Shown here piece after piece: positions 1-10,618 of a DNA stretch of 58,609 nt. The DNA lies in assembly GCA_029939505.1 (NCBI GenBank), contig JAOZSV010000009.1:1-58609 (forward strand), given 5' to 3'. A model generated the notes under the pieces. The model was given only the letters and a program-made list of their open reading frames with translations, was not told the origin of the DNA and searched no databases. The translations under genes and the position numbers were made by a program. The first letter of the stretch is position 1, and the number at the start of each line of letters is the position of its first letter. This DNA is from Thiotrichaceae bacterium (GTDB taxonomy: Bacteria; Pseudomonadota; Gammaproteobacteria; Beggiatoales; Beggiatoaceae).

Positions 1-354
<354 letters not shown>

Positions 355-612
355 AAATTCAGCTGCAACTGAACGTTGCAAAATTTGCACGACGCAATTA
401 TTAACACTCAAAATGAGCGAGAGTTTTTGCATCGAATTTTTTTGATTGGATTTCAATCTATCGACGCAAGTACCCACACAAATTACTTGATTTTATTTTT
501 AAAGAGCAAAAATCTATTTCAACCTTAAATACAAAATTATCAAGGTTAACAATTATCAACTTCATGATATTGTTATCATGTTATGTTAATATTTGCTACA
601 TCAACGTTAACA
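355..612 (-). promoter_or_regulatory. rRNA operon leader with boxA antitermination element
   Basis: This is the transcribed spacer between the rrn promoter and mature 16S. The minus strand carries TGCTCTTTAAA at 498-508, matching the boxA consensus bound by NusB/NusE in rRNA antitermination. No open reading frame is present. The boxA is seen directly; its function is inferred from position and family knowledge. Confidence 0.75.
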
Positions 613-640
613 ATTATATATCATATTTTTAAATTGTCAA
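613..640 (-). promoter_or_regulatory. rRNA operon sigma-70 promoter
   Basis: On the minus strand the -35 hexamer TTGACA (635-640) and the -10 hexamer TATAAT (613-618) are both perfect consensus, with a 16-bp spacer. Transcription would start near 605, about 250 nt upstream of 16S. An A/T-rich tract just upstream (641-670) could act as an UP element. Only this promoter is evident; a second one further upstream cannot be excluded. Confidence 0.8.
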
Positions 641-1871
641 GTCTTTTTTTAATTTTTTTTAAAAATTAATAGTTTGGACATTTTTATGTCCAAAAACTTG
701 ACGCAGTTCATGGTTTGCTTTCAAATTCAAAAAGCAACAATTAATTTAGGAATCAAACTTTTATAAGTTTGATGTTTTAGTTTTTTGAAAAACTACTAAA
801 ACTTCAAAACGAAACTTTTAAGTAAAAAGTGAAATATTTCGTTTCTTATTGAAGAAACATTCTTTCAATAACAAAAAAGCAATTCCTAAATAAATATCCA
901 TTTCAATTCCATAAAATTTAAAATTGAAGTTGAACTTAGTTTTTTCTTTACTATATTAATACTAAAAGGATTTGCCTAAAAAGCATTAAAAAATATTGGA
1001 CGAAAAAATTGCCACAACCTGTCCAAACTAATTAGACATCAAAAAATGTTGGATAACAATTTTATTAAAATCTCTTCTATTTTTTAAACTTTATAACTTA
1101 GAAGGCTAATCATCTGTAGAAAACTCCTCAATACTAACATGGATTGATTTTTTGTCAAGCATTAATTTTAATAATTAGTAGGAATAAGGCATTGATAAAT
1201 TCAATAAAAAGTATTTTCTCTATATAAATCATTTGTTTATATAAATAAACAATAATTTAATTAAATTAGTAAAAATCGTCAAAATGACTAAATATCTGCG
1301 CATAAATATTTGAACAAAATGGTTCTTAAAAACCAAGTTTTTTCAAAAAAACTTGGTGTTTTTTAGGAATGAGACTTTAATCACTTCCAACACTTTTAAA
1401 GCCAAACCTGTCAGGTTTAGTTTTGTGTTTATTAAATTTTCATTCCTTAGCCTCTGCATTTGCAATGTGTTTCCTGTTCTAAAATAGATGATTTTTCAAT
1501 GAGACTACAAATCACAAGAAGGTACTGTTTTGCTTATAATGCCCCAATTAGTGCTTAAATCAATAATTTATAAAAAAATTGATAGTCGAGTAACACATTG
1601 CATTTAAACTGTTTCATAAAATATTTCTCTTATCAATGCGTCAGTTCTATATATTTATTTAAAACATCACAATTCACCAGCAGTTTCCGCTAATTTTTAA
1701 GCATTGAACCAGTAGTCATAATGAATTGTAGCAATTACAACATGATTTTAAAATTTTTTTCATTGTATTAATTTGTCGTTGACATCATAAAATATGAGTA
1801 AATTCTTCAGATAAAAAATATGCCACTGATTGATATATTTGCGTTTAATTCTAACAGGTTTTGCTGACAAC
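641..1871. other. AT-rich spacer without genes
   Basis: No ORF of plausible length or composition is seen on either strand. The region holds small hairpins: TTTGGACAT repeated as ATGTCCAAA around a 4-nt loop (673-694), and ACCAAGTTTTTT paired with AAAAAAACTTGGT (1332-1358), terminator-like on the plus strand. It also holds the 84-bp palindromic repeat at 1365-1448 listed separately. Nothing else is recognised. Confidence 0.6.
1365..1448. repeat. 84-bp palindromic repeat with AACCTGTCAGGTT core (copy 1)
   Basis: The unit begins AGGAATGAGA and ends in the near inverse TTTTCATTCCT, with the palindromic core AACCTGTCAGGTTT near its centre. An 84-bp relative lies at 45325-45408. Half copies lie at 10293-10348 and 16121-16176. 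This looks like a small MITE or REP-like family. Confidence 0.6.
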
Positions 1872-2831
1872 TCACAATTTGATTTGATTTAGGTATTGAT
1901 GTGCTTTATCATGTGCAGTTTTAGAACGTACATATTCTTTACGATAGCTGCTAAGCTGCTTGGTGTCCCGATCAAAAATAAGGCAATGGAGAATATAGGG
2001 CTTTTCTTTGCTTTCATGTTGTTTTGAAACAGAAACAGCGATATAACCTTTTTCAGTAACATTACTATCTAAAACAGCACTATCTAACAAGTGTGAATCC
2101 GTAACCCATTTTTTCATTAAATATTCTCGTGCCGCTTTTTGTAACGCAATTTCAGCTTTTTGCTCTTCGCCCCATTGTGCATTAATAAGCGCATTAAATG
2201 GGTTAATAACCATTTCTTGATGATCACTATCATGATGATCTTCTAAAACGGTTTCTTCTTTAATAGCGATAGATTCTCGTTTTGGTAACCCTTTTGGTGA
2301 TTCTTCAAGTTTTTCTTCAGTAGCGGGTTGGAGCAATGGTATATTAGTCTGACTTGCTTCCAATTCAACAATCAACTCTTTGGCTTGTTTTAACGTTTGA
2401 TTCAGTTCTTTAACTCGTTTGAATTCTTTGTTTAACTGTTTGATAAGCAAGGCATTTTTAATTTCTAATGTTTTTGTTTTGGCTTGTAACTTTTGAATAG
2501 TGACTTCTTTTCCATCCCTTTCTTTAGTCGCAAGCCGAGCGTCAATATCTGCAAATCGTTGAGAAAATAACAATTCCATTTGTGCCATCCGCGCCTCAAT
2601 ACGAAAAATGACATCATGTTCCTTATTGTCGGTTTTATTATGTTCTTTATTGTCAGTTTGAGATTTTTCTTCGTTTTCAATTTCAATCTCTTTTCTGAGT
2701 TTAGAAATACGTTGAGTTGAGCCCCCTGTTATCTGACGAATTTTTTCAAGAGAAGGGTAAATGCTTTGTTGTTCAAGTGTATCAATTGCATTTTTAACTG
2801 CTTCTTTTGTTAATAATGTGCGTTTTTTCAT
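1872..2831 (-). CDS. KfrA-like DNA-binding coiled-coil protein
   Basis: This 319-residue protein has an N-terminal segment (about 1-55, LTKEAVKNAIDTLEQQSIYPSL) resembling the KfrA_N plasmid replication-region DNA-binding domain, with a helix-turn-helix style 'GGSTQRISKLRKE'. A long Lys/Glu-rich heptad-like coiled coil follows (about 85-170). The C-terminal 100 residues are of unknown fold and include NAQWGEEQKAEIALQKAAREY. KfrA proteins are autoregulatory plasmid-associated binders; chromosomal relatives have unclear roles. The gene is single, with no operon partner. Its start at 2831 is the first Met of the conserved N-terminus. Family assignment is moderate and the role is unknown. Confidence 0.6.
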   Translation of the reverse strand: MKKRTLLTKEAVKNAIDTLEQQSIYPSLEKIRQITGGSTQRISKLRKEIEIENEEKSQTDNKEHNKTDNKEHDVIFRIEARMAQMELLFSQRFADIDARLATKERDGKEVTIQKLQAKTKTLEIKNALLIKQLNKEFKRVKELNQTLKQAKELIVELEASQTNIPLLQPATEEKLEESPKGLPKRESIAIKEETVLEDHHDSDHQEMVINPFNALINAQWGEEQKAEIALQKAAREYLMKKWVTDSHLLDSAVLDSNVTEKGYIAVSVSKQHESKEKPYILHCLIFDRDTKQLSSYRKEYVRSKTAHDKAHQYLNQIKL

Positions 2832-2905
2832 AAACTTTTATGTCATGGTTGCCCTTTTTGTATTTCACCAAAACGAAAAACGCTATAGTACAAGGGTTCA
2901 GGGGA

Positions 2906-3010
2906 GTGAACGGATTGAGGAGGGTTTTGATGGTACAGTCTTATAAAGGAGATTAGTTTATTAGACTTGATGGCATGAAACCTAATAACCCCTCACTTCA
3001 ATCCGTTCAC
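2906..3010. repeat. Inverted repeat between KfrA-like gene and thiC
   Basis: GTGAACGGATTGAGG (2906-2920) is matched in inverse by TCAATCCGTTCAC (2998-3010), with further pairing of GGGTT and AACCC. The arms enclose about 65 bp. This is another palindromic module of the type filling most spacers here. The rest of 2832-3115 holds one GGAGTACAACGC-family repeat (about 3022-3070) and a TGAGTAGTTAC motif. Confidence 0.55.
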
Positions 3011-3109
3011 CTACCCAGAATTGTTGTACTCCAATACAATACGCACAAAGCTAAAGCGTTGTACTCCATTCACATTTCAAGGCTGAGTAGTTACCATTTA
3101 ATGGTAATT

Positions 3110-3155
3110 TCAAAAAGTCCTCTTTTATCCAATGGATGAAAGGGGGCTTTTTTTT
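3110..3155. terminator. Bidirectional intrinsic terminator after thiC
   Basis: A 15-bp stem (3116-3130 with 3134-3148, allowing G-U pairs) encloses a 3-nt loop. It is followed by eight T on the plus strand (3148-3155) and by CTTTTTG on the minus strand. The position just 3' of thiC (stop at 3179, minus strand) fits a thiC terminator. Confidence 0.65.
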
Positions 3156-3178
3156 GGTGGCTGAGTAGTTACGAATTA

Positions 3179-5143
<1,965 letters not shown>

Positions 5144-5274
5144 TCACTTCAAAACTAACGATTCAATCTTTTAAATAAAATCAATAAAATCAAATATTTA
5201 TATTTTTAGTGCGTAAGTCATAAGGTAATAAAATTACTGTGATGGGTAGAAAAGCAGTCTTATGCAGTGCCTTG

Positions 5275-6340
5275 TTATACATTGTATTCAGCTTCATTTT
5301 CCAACAATATCATTTGTTCATATGTCTCATCAGTTTTATCGTGCTTACTCACTAAATTAAATGCATTATCACCATATTTTTCTTTCACAATTTTTTTGAA
5401 TTCGTCAATAGTATCTTCATGATTTTTTAAAAACCAGCTTATGTGATCTTCTAAATATTTATGCCTAATTTTTGGTTTCCTGAGATCATTAGGTACTCTT
5501 TCCATCCTTGAGTCTATGCTATCAAAACCATTGAATGGTTCATTAAGCCTTGTGTTTGTCATTTCTACATATGCAGGGTTTAATTCAAAGCCTATTGCAT
5601 CTTGATTTAGTTGTTGGCAAACACGTAATGTTGTACTGCTTCCAGAAAATGGGTCTAAGATAAGACCATTTTCGTTACTTGAAGCCAGAACCATTCTTTC
5701 AATAAGACCTTCTGGCTTTTGTGTCGGATGATTTTGTCGATTTTGATTGCAATAATGGACATGAGAGAATTTCCAGACATCACCAGGGTTGGCACCTCGC
5801 ATATTATTTCTCGCTCGATAATATTTTTGTGGCACACGAACATCATCTAAATTGAAAACAAAATCATTTGATTTTGTAAACATTAGACTTGTCCCTTAAT
5901 AAGCTAAGTTATTGATTTATATCGTTTTGATATTTAGCATTTTCAAGGGTTTACGCTTATTAAGGGACAAATCTATTAAAATATCATCATGCCTCGGGGA
6001 AAAGCCTTTAGTTTTGCCAAGTCCTTGGGTGTAATGCCAAACTATCCAGCTATTAAAAAACAGCCCTAAATCTCTATCTAAAATGTCATCTAAATACGAT
6101 ATAAACCTAACGCCCATAAACACATATATAGTGCCAGTCGGTTTTAGCACTCTCTTAGCCTCAGATAGCCACTCCTTAGTGAACTCTATATAATTCATCA
6201 AACCCCTTTAAGTCATGGTTGTTACCATAGTTTTTTCCTAAATTGTATGGAGGATCTGCAACGATAACATCAATAGACAAACTATCTACTTTTTTGAACA
6301 GCTTTAAAGCATCACCACAACGTAAATCGATGTTTGCCAT
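5275..6340 (-). pseudogene. Type II N6-adenine/N4-cytosine DNA methyltransferase, frameshifted and interrupted
   Basis: From ATG at 6340 the protein begins MANIDLRCGDALKLF with motif IV DPPYNLGKNYG (about 35-45). It continues through EWLSEAKRVLKPTGTIYVFMG and HPTQKPEGLIERMVL to the SAM-binding DPFSGSSTTL, so motif IV precedes motif I (beta-type order). Two lesions are visible. An extra A/T at 6192-6193 shifts the frame (GAATTAT for expected GAATAT), and an 88-bp element sits at 5886-5973. Removing one base, the element and one TA copy leaves 975 nt, exactly 325 codons, and a continuous family-like protein of 324 residues. It was the modification half of a restriction system and is probably inactive now. 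The homopolymer indel could be a sequencing error; the insertion could not. Confidence 0.85.
5884..5975. mobile_element. 88-bp MITE with TA target duplication inside the methyltransferase
   Basis: The ends are GACTTGTCCCTTAATAAGC (5886-5904) and its inverse GCTTATTAAGGGACAAATC (5955-5973), 19-bp terminal inverted repeats with one mismatch. The element is flanked by TA on both sides (5884-5885 and 5974-5975). Precise excision of 88 bp plus one TA restores the host reading frame (ILI-MFTKSNDF). A TA duplication is characteristic of IS630/Tc1-mariner transposition, so a relative of that family probably mobilised it. No transposase is encoded. Confidence 0.85.
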
Positions 6341-6517
6341 TTATTTTATCCACCCGTTTCTTTCTGCATATTTGAGCCACTGCTCATATCCATTTTTTGA
6401 TGCTATAAACTTATTATCAATAAGTTTACAGAAATCCCATGTACTCCGTTTTTGAATTGTTACATAGTGAATATCTCTTACCTGAATTTGACCAGTACCT
6501 AAGGCAGAATTGTAACT
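6341..6517 (-). pseudogene. C-terminal remnant of a gene upstream of the methyltransferase, probably the cognate restriction endonuclease
   Basis: An open frame of about 59 codons ends at TAA 6341-6343, immediately before the methyltransferase ATG. It reads ...VRDIHYVTIQKRSTWDFCKL, then IDNKFIASKNGYEQWLKYAE, then RNGWIK. It has no start codon of its own and is cut upstream by the palindromic element at 6518. Its composition is protein-like. Position against a type II methyltransferase suggests a truncated endonuclease, but no catalytic motif is left, so this is contextual inference. Confidence 0.45.
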
Positions 6518-6648
6518 TATACTCAGCGCAGGAATAAATTGAACTTTTTAGAAACGGCCAGTTTTTTAAAAAAACTTGGTTTCTTGTCTCACTAAAAATG
6601 GTTTTTTTACCTCATTAAAAAGTTTAATTTATAACCGCGCTCAGTATA
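6518..6648. mobile_element. 131-bp MITE-like palindromic element, copy 1
   Basis: The element starts TATACTCAGCGC and ends GCGCTCAGTATA. Inner arms TAAATTGAACTTTTTA and TAAAAAGTTTAATTTA extend the terminal inverted repeats to about 30 bp. The interior is itself a hairpin (GAAACGGCCAG / CTTGGTTTC). A same-length, nearly identical copy lies at 6742-6872, and a shorter relative at 20639-20746. No coding capacity. Confidence 0.75.
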
Positions 6649-6741
6649 ACATACCTAAACCATCTAAGGTGATTTCCTGAAAAAAATATACCCTAAGCGC
6701 CGCGACGGTTGCGGTTAAATAAAATACCCACAAATCATAAC

Positions 6742-6872
6742 TATACTCATTTGTGGGAATAAATTGAACTTTTTAGAAACGGCCAGTTTTTTTAAAAACT
6801 TGGTTTCTTGTCTCACTAAAAACGGTTTTTTTACCTCATTAAAAAGTTTAATTTATAACCGCGCTCAGTATA
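6742..6872. mobile_element. 131-bp MITE-like palindromic element, copy 2
   Basis: The interior and right end are nearly identical to the copy at 6518-6648, including AAATTGAACTTTTTAGAAAC and AACCGCGCTCAGTATA. The left tip differs: TATACTCATTTGTGGG pairs with CCCACAAAT just outside at 6728-6736. The 93-bp segment between the two copies (6649-6741) holds a G+C-richer stretch around CGCCGCGACGG and no convincing gene. Confidence 0.7.
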
Positions 6873-6942
6873 GAAACTCATTTCAAAAAACTGAGTTTCT
6901 CTACGACGGGTATATTATTTTCACAATATCGCCTAAAAAAGA

Positions 6943-8157
6943 CTAACCCTGTTCTAATTTCGTCGCAATCCGCATTCGCAACGCATTAAGTTTAATAAAT
7001 CCCTCTGCATCTTTCTGATTATACGCACCCTCATCATCTTCAAAGGTAACAATACTCGTATCAAATAAACTATCATCAGAAGTGCGCCCTGTGACAAAAA
7101 CATTGCCTTTATACAACTTTAAACGGACTTCACCATTCACATTCGTTTGAGAAGCATCAATCATTTTTTGTAGCAATTTACGCTCAGGGCTCCACCAATA
7201 ACCATTATAAATCAAACTGGCATAACGGGGCATTAACTCATCTTTGAGATGAGCCACCTCACGATCCAAAGTAATAGATTCAATAGCACGGTGTGCTTTA
7301 AGTATCACAGTACCGCCTGGCGTTTCATAACAACCCCGTGACTTCATCCCAACATAACGATTTTCCACCAAATCCAATCGTCCAATACCATTTTCTCCTG
7401 CCACTTTGTTCAAATAAGCCAATATTTCAGCAGGAGTCTTGTATTCTCCATCAATAGCAACAATATCGCCTTTGCAAAATCTTAAAACCAGCATTGTTGG
7501 TTTATTGGGCGCATTCTCAGGTGAAACAGTCCAACGCCACATATTCTCTTCAGGTTCAACCCAGGGGTCCTCAAGAGAGCCGCCTTCATAAGAAATATGC
7601 AGTAAATTCGCATCCATCGAATAAGGAGACTCTTGCCCCCGCTTCATTTCTATAGGAATACTATGCTGCGCTGCATAAGCTAAAAGTTTTTCGCGTGAAT
7701 TTAAATCCCACTCACGCCAAGGCGCAATCACCTTAATATCTGGGTTTAGGGCATAAGCACCTAATTCAAAACGGACTTGATCATTCCCTTTACCCGTCGC
7801 ACCATGTGAAATCGCATCAGCATTGGTTTGGTAAGCAATTTCGACTAAACGTTTAGCAATAAGGGGACGCGCAATAGAGGTGCCAAGCAAATATTCGCCC
7901 TCATAAATGGTATTAGCACGAAACATTGGGAATACATAATGATTCACAAATTCGTCACGCAAGTCTTCGATATAGATTTCTTTAATGCCAAAAGTTTTGG
8001 CTTTAGCACGGGCGGGTTCAAGTTCTTCACCCTGCCCAATATCGGCGGTAAAAGTCACCACTTCACAATGATATTCATCTTGTAACCATTTAAGAATAAT
8101 AGAAGTATCTAAACCGCCAGAATATGCGAGAACGACTTTTTTTATATTTTCTCTCAT
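6943..8157 (-). CDS. argG: Argininosuccinate synthase
   Basis: This cytosolic enzyme condenses citrulline and aspartate with ATP to argininosuccinate, the penultimate step of arginine synthesis. The start is taken at [19 protein letters not shown] (8157); the track-independent in-frame Met eight codons upstream adds non-conserved residues. The protein is 404 residues, as usual. It shows the PP-loop AYSGGLDTS, the [13 protein letters not shown] substrate loop, and [18 protein letters not shown]. The gene is single: argH is not adjacent. A GGAGTACAACGC repeat lies just upstream (8172-8190), so the promoter region is repeat-derived or displaced. Confidence 0.96.
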   Translation of the reverse strand: MRENIKKVVLAYSGGLDTSIILKWLQDEYHCEVVTFTADIGQGEELEPARAKAKTFGIKEIYIEDLRDEFVNHYVFPMFRANTIYEGEYLLGTSIARPLIAKRLVEIAYQTNADAISHGATGKGNDQVRFELGAYALNPDIKVIAPWREWDLNSREKLLAYAAQHSIPIEMKRGQESPYSMDANLLHISYEGGSLEDPWVEPEENMWRWTVSPENAPNKPTMLVLRFCKGDIVAIDGEYKTPAEILAYLNKVAGENGIGRLDLVENRYVGMKSRGCYETPGGTVILKAHRAIESITLDREVAHLKDELMPRYASLIYNGYWWSPERKLLQKMIDASQTNVNGEVRLKLYKGNVFVTGRTSDDSLFDTSIVTFEDDEGAYNQKDAEGFIKLNALRMRIATKLEQG

Positions 8158-8268
8158 AAATATTATCCAATTGGAGTACAACGCTTTAGGTGATTTATTG
8201 AAAAGAATGTATAGATGTCCAGATAAGTTCCAACCAATAGTTACTTATTGAATGGTATTTAATAGTAT

Positions 8269-9348
8269 TCAATCAGCTTTGAAAGCGGCACCATATTGTC
8301 CGCTGAGAAATCGTTCTAAAATATTTTGTGCGCCAACAAGGTCAGCGTGTTTTTCATACCCACAGCGAAGACACAAAAATTTTTCACCAGAACGATTTTC
8401 CCGCTCAACATGGGTGCATGTTGGACATGTTTGACTGGTTTTATAGGGATTAACCGAACGGAAGGAAACACGGTTTTCTTCGCATCGCATCTCAATAATA
8501 TTGAGCAATTCTCTATAGTTCCAGTTGCTGAGCGTCTTTCTAAAGGCTTTACCTCGGTTTTTACTTTTTCCACGTTTTAAGTGTTTTAATTTTTCAACCA
8601 CCACTAAACGCAAGTTTTTATGTTGTGAAAAATAGTCTTTTACCATTTTATGTCAATAATATGATAATGCTTTTTTTGCCGTTTTGTACTTTTTTGAACC
8701 TTGTTTTTTAGCTTTTATTTTGTTGATTTGTTGTTTAACTTCACTACCAATTAATTCTTGGTCACTGGTTGCCAGTAGATGATTAATGCCAACATCAATG
8801 CCTACATTTTTCCCTGTGGTTAATTTTTTATCGGTTTCTTTTTCAAAGGAAAACTGTACATATTCACGATGAATAGTAACAGTTGTTGAACGTTTCCAAT
8901 TGTAAAATTGGTTCATCTGACGATGAGATTTAATCGGCATGTTGATTTTTATTTTATGTCCGATTGAAGTTAAAACCAACCAATAATTAAACTGATTAGA
9001 TTGTGAATTTTCAATCTTGACAACTTGGGCGGATAAAATCATTTTTCGACCGCTATGATGGGGTTTTACCGATTCCCTGTCCATTTCTTGAGCTGATGTT
9101 TTTTCGCCGTCCACCATGCCCAATGCTTCTCTGGCTGCACATTGACGCATTCTTGCTGTCAGCCATGAATGTGGTATATTGGTAATATCTTTGGTAAGGT
9201 CTTTTTTAGCAAATTCATTACCCCAAAACATTTCAATGAATAAATTCACCAAACAACTGTATTCATCCATTACCCCATAAAGGGTTTGGCGTTTCTTTTC
9301 AGTTAAAAACTTCAAGCTGGTTTTACTTGAGCGAATTATTTTCATCAT
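8269..9348 (-). pseudogene. tnpB: TnpB RNA-guided nuclease, in-frame nonsense codon
   Basis: TnpB is the RuvC-type, RNA-guided nuclease of IS200/605/607 elements. The frame is continuous for 360 codons except a TGA at 8653-8655 (codon 232). Before it lie the N-terminal domain and first RuvC aspartate in GIDVGINHLL (D185). After it come VVVEKLKHL (E252), a zinc finger CPTC...CLRC (C308, C311, C326, C329) and HADLVGAQNIL (D336). All catalytic residues are therefore preserved, and a single C-to-T change in CGA (Arg) would explain the stop. The start overlaps the tnpA 3' end by 26 nt. Truncation removes two of three catalytic acids, so it is presumed inactive. Confidence 0.88.
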
Positions 9349-10184
9349 TCAATTCTTTGATTAAGCGTTCGGTTCTGCGCTTACTTCTGCGCAAACCATA
9401 TAATCTTGCGGTAAAACTTGTGACCAAACTGACAAAATCTTTCATTAACTCATCTTTATCATTAGTTGCTGGATTAATCACTTCTATTAGACATCCTCGT
9501 TCATTCATCCAATTTTGAATATAGTTGAATCCAAAACGAGTCAATCTATCATGATGTTCAACTACAATACAGGTTACATCAGTATTATTGAGCATTTTTA
9601 TAAGCTTAGGACGTTTATCGTTGAGACCTGATGCACATTCTTTAATGATTTCATCAACACGATAACCTTTGGCGGCACAATAAGAAACCAAACGTTCCGC
9701 TTGTTTTTCAAGATTATTTTTATTTTGAGATGAGGATACTCTGCAATAACAAATCGTATAATCTGGTTTATTTTTATTTTCATCTATGAGTCCCCTCCGA
9801 AAAGTCGAAAATATCGGTATCGGTATATGAGAATGCTAAGATTGAGTCCCCTTCAGAAAGTCATTTTAAGAGGGTGTATAAGCAATTGCTAATATACAAA
9901 TCTCTTTGTTTTCAATAAGTTGAAATATTAACATTCTCTAATATGCCGATATTTTCGACTTTTCGGAGGGGACTCAAGATTTCAACTTATTGAAAACAAA
10001 GAGATTTGTATATTAGCAATTGCTTATATACCCTTTTAAAATGACTTTCTGGAGGGGACTCATCTATTAAAATTTGACCAAATTCATTTTGAAATGCACC
10101 TGCTATTTTTCCTGCTTTATAACGATTCCAAGCGGTTCTATATTGAACGCCTTGTTCTTTTGCATAGTCTTTTAGTCTCTTCAT
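9323..10184 (-). pseudogene. tnpA: IS607-family serine recombinase TnpA, split by a nested element
   Basis: The N-terminal part (10068-10184) encodes MKRLKDYAKEQGVQYRTAWN, a MerR-like helix-turn-helix. The catalytic domain resumes at 9781 with ENKNKPDYTICYCRVSSS, containing the resolvase active-site serine, then VVEHHDRLTRFGF and the C-terminal helix. A 274-bp palindromic element plus a 6-bp duplication separates the halves. Subtracting 280 nt from 862 leaves exactly 194 codons (193 residues), a normal IS607 TnpA length. The ORF continuing from the N-terminal half into the element (ending at 9987) is an artefact. As it stands no functional recombinase is made. Confidence 0.88.
9782..10067. 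mobile_element. 274-bp nested palindromic element inside tnpA, with 6-bp target duplication
   Basis: The element (9788-10061) has ends GAGTCCCCTCC and GGAGGGGACTC and is flanked by ATCTAT on both sides (9782-9787, 10062-10067). It contains four arms in the order A-B-A'-B'. A is 9788-9840 and its inverse A' is about 9935-9975. B is 9844-9930 and its inverse B' is about 9979-10061. Each arm boundary carries GAGTCCCC or GGGGACTC. The interlocked order suggests two related elements, one inserted in the other, or a fold-back of both. No ORF of its own. Confidence 0.85.
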
Positions 10185-10252
10185 CTAAGATAGTATATCA
10201 CACTATTTTTTTCTATAAAATACTATTTAATCAGTAAATGTATATAATACTT

Positions 10253-10291
10253 TCGAGGTTTGAGTTTTTATTCAAAAAACTCAAACCTCGA
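10253..10291. repeat. TCGAGG...CCTCGA hairpin (H1 family)
   Basis: A 39-nt perfect-arm hairpin: TCGAGGTTTGAGTTTTT pairs with AAAAACTCAAACCTCGA. It is one of at least eight copies in the window, with compensatory arm changes (see findings). Immediately 3' is a half copy of the AACCTGTCAGGTT repeat (10293-10348). Confidence 0.75.
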
Positions 10292-10339
10292 AAACTAAAC
10301 TTGTCAGGTTTGGCTTGAAAGTTTAGGATGTGATTAACT

Positions 10340-10468
10340 TCATTCCTTAGTCAATGCTTCTGGGCCATCGCAGGCCATTTCTAACTCATATCCTTGGAAA
10401 TGGAGCAATTTTTCTAACAGATTTCGCCCGATAGGATCGTCATCAACGATAAGAATCGTACAGAAAGG
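10340..10468 (-). pseudogene. Response-regulator receiver domain fragment
   Basis: About 40 residues, TILIVDDDPIGRNLLEKLLH to EMACDGPEAL, match the first strands and helix of a CheY-like receiver domain, including the acidic pair DD. The phosphoacceptor aspartate strand and everything beyond are missing. The 5' side fuses into an 89-bp palindromic repeat (10466-10554). The last residues and stop come from another repeat (CTAAGGAATG). The fragment is therefore bounded on both sides by dispersed repeats and is a remnant, not a gene. Confidence 0.7.
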
Positions 10469-10554
10469 CGGAAATTCCCAGACCATTTTAAAGGCAAAGA
10501 AATCCGATTTTTTGAAAAAATCGGATTTCTCGATGGTCTGAAGATTTCCGCCCT
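10466..10554. repeat. 89-bp palindromic element around the AAATCCGA hairpin (copy 1)
   Basis: Outer arms AGGCGGAAAT and ATTTCCGCCCT, then CAGACCAT / ATGGTCTG, surround the inner hairpin GAAATCCGATTTTTT / AAAAAATCGGATTTC. A close copy sits at 23784-23872, where pairing extends outward (CTAGT..AGGAG / CTCC..ACTAG). The inner hairpin occurs alone or in other outer frames at 16263, 18262, 39785, 51814 and the right window edge. Confidence 0.7.
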
Positions 10555-10618
10555 CCAGCAATAGTTATGTTTCATAAAAATTAAAAATTCTTTTTGAGTC
10601 GAAAATATGAGTTCTTAA

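Larger units (their letters stand above)
8190..10240 (-). mobile_element. IS607-type insertion sequence (tnpA + tnpB), degraded; ends approximate
   Basis: A serine-recombinase tnpA overlaps a downstream tnpB, the organisation of IS607-family elements. These lack terminal inverted repeats and target duplications, so the ends cannot be fixed from sequence. Short AATAGTATT-like motifs recur beyond both genes (8253-8272 and 10188-10235) and may be recombinase sites. The right end, just past tnpB, is where a guide (omega/re) RNA would normally be encoded. Both genes are broken. Confidence 0.75.

Noticed and set aside
6649-6741. Continuation of the endonuclease remnant beyond the first 131-bp element
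   Set aside because: A frame can be read across, but the segment looks like repeat DNA and has no protein-like pattern, so in-frame continuation may be chance.
6764-6946. Plus-strand ORF in the MITE region
   Set aside because: It lies across the second 131-bp palindromic element and has low-complexity composition.
8653-8655. TGA in tnpB as selenocysteine or programmed readthrough
   Set aside because: No SECIS-like hairpin or functional reason; a single CGA-to-TGA mutation in a dead IS is simpler.
9987-10184. Independent small HTH gene
   Set aside because: Only the first 39 codons are TnpA-like; the rest is translation of the inserted palindromic element.
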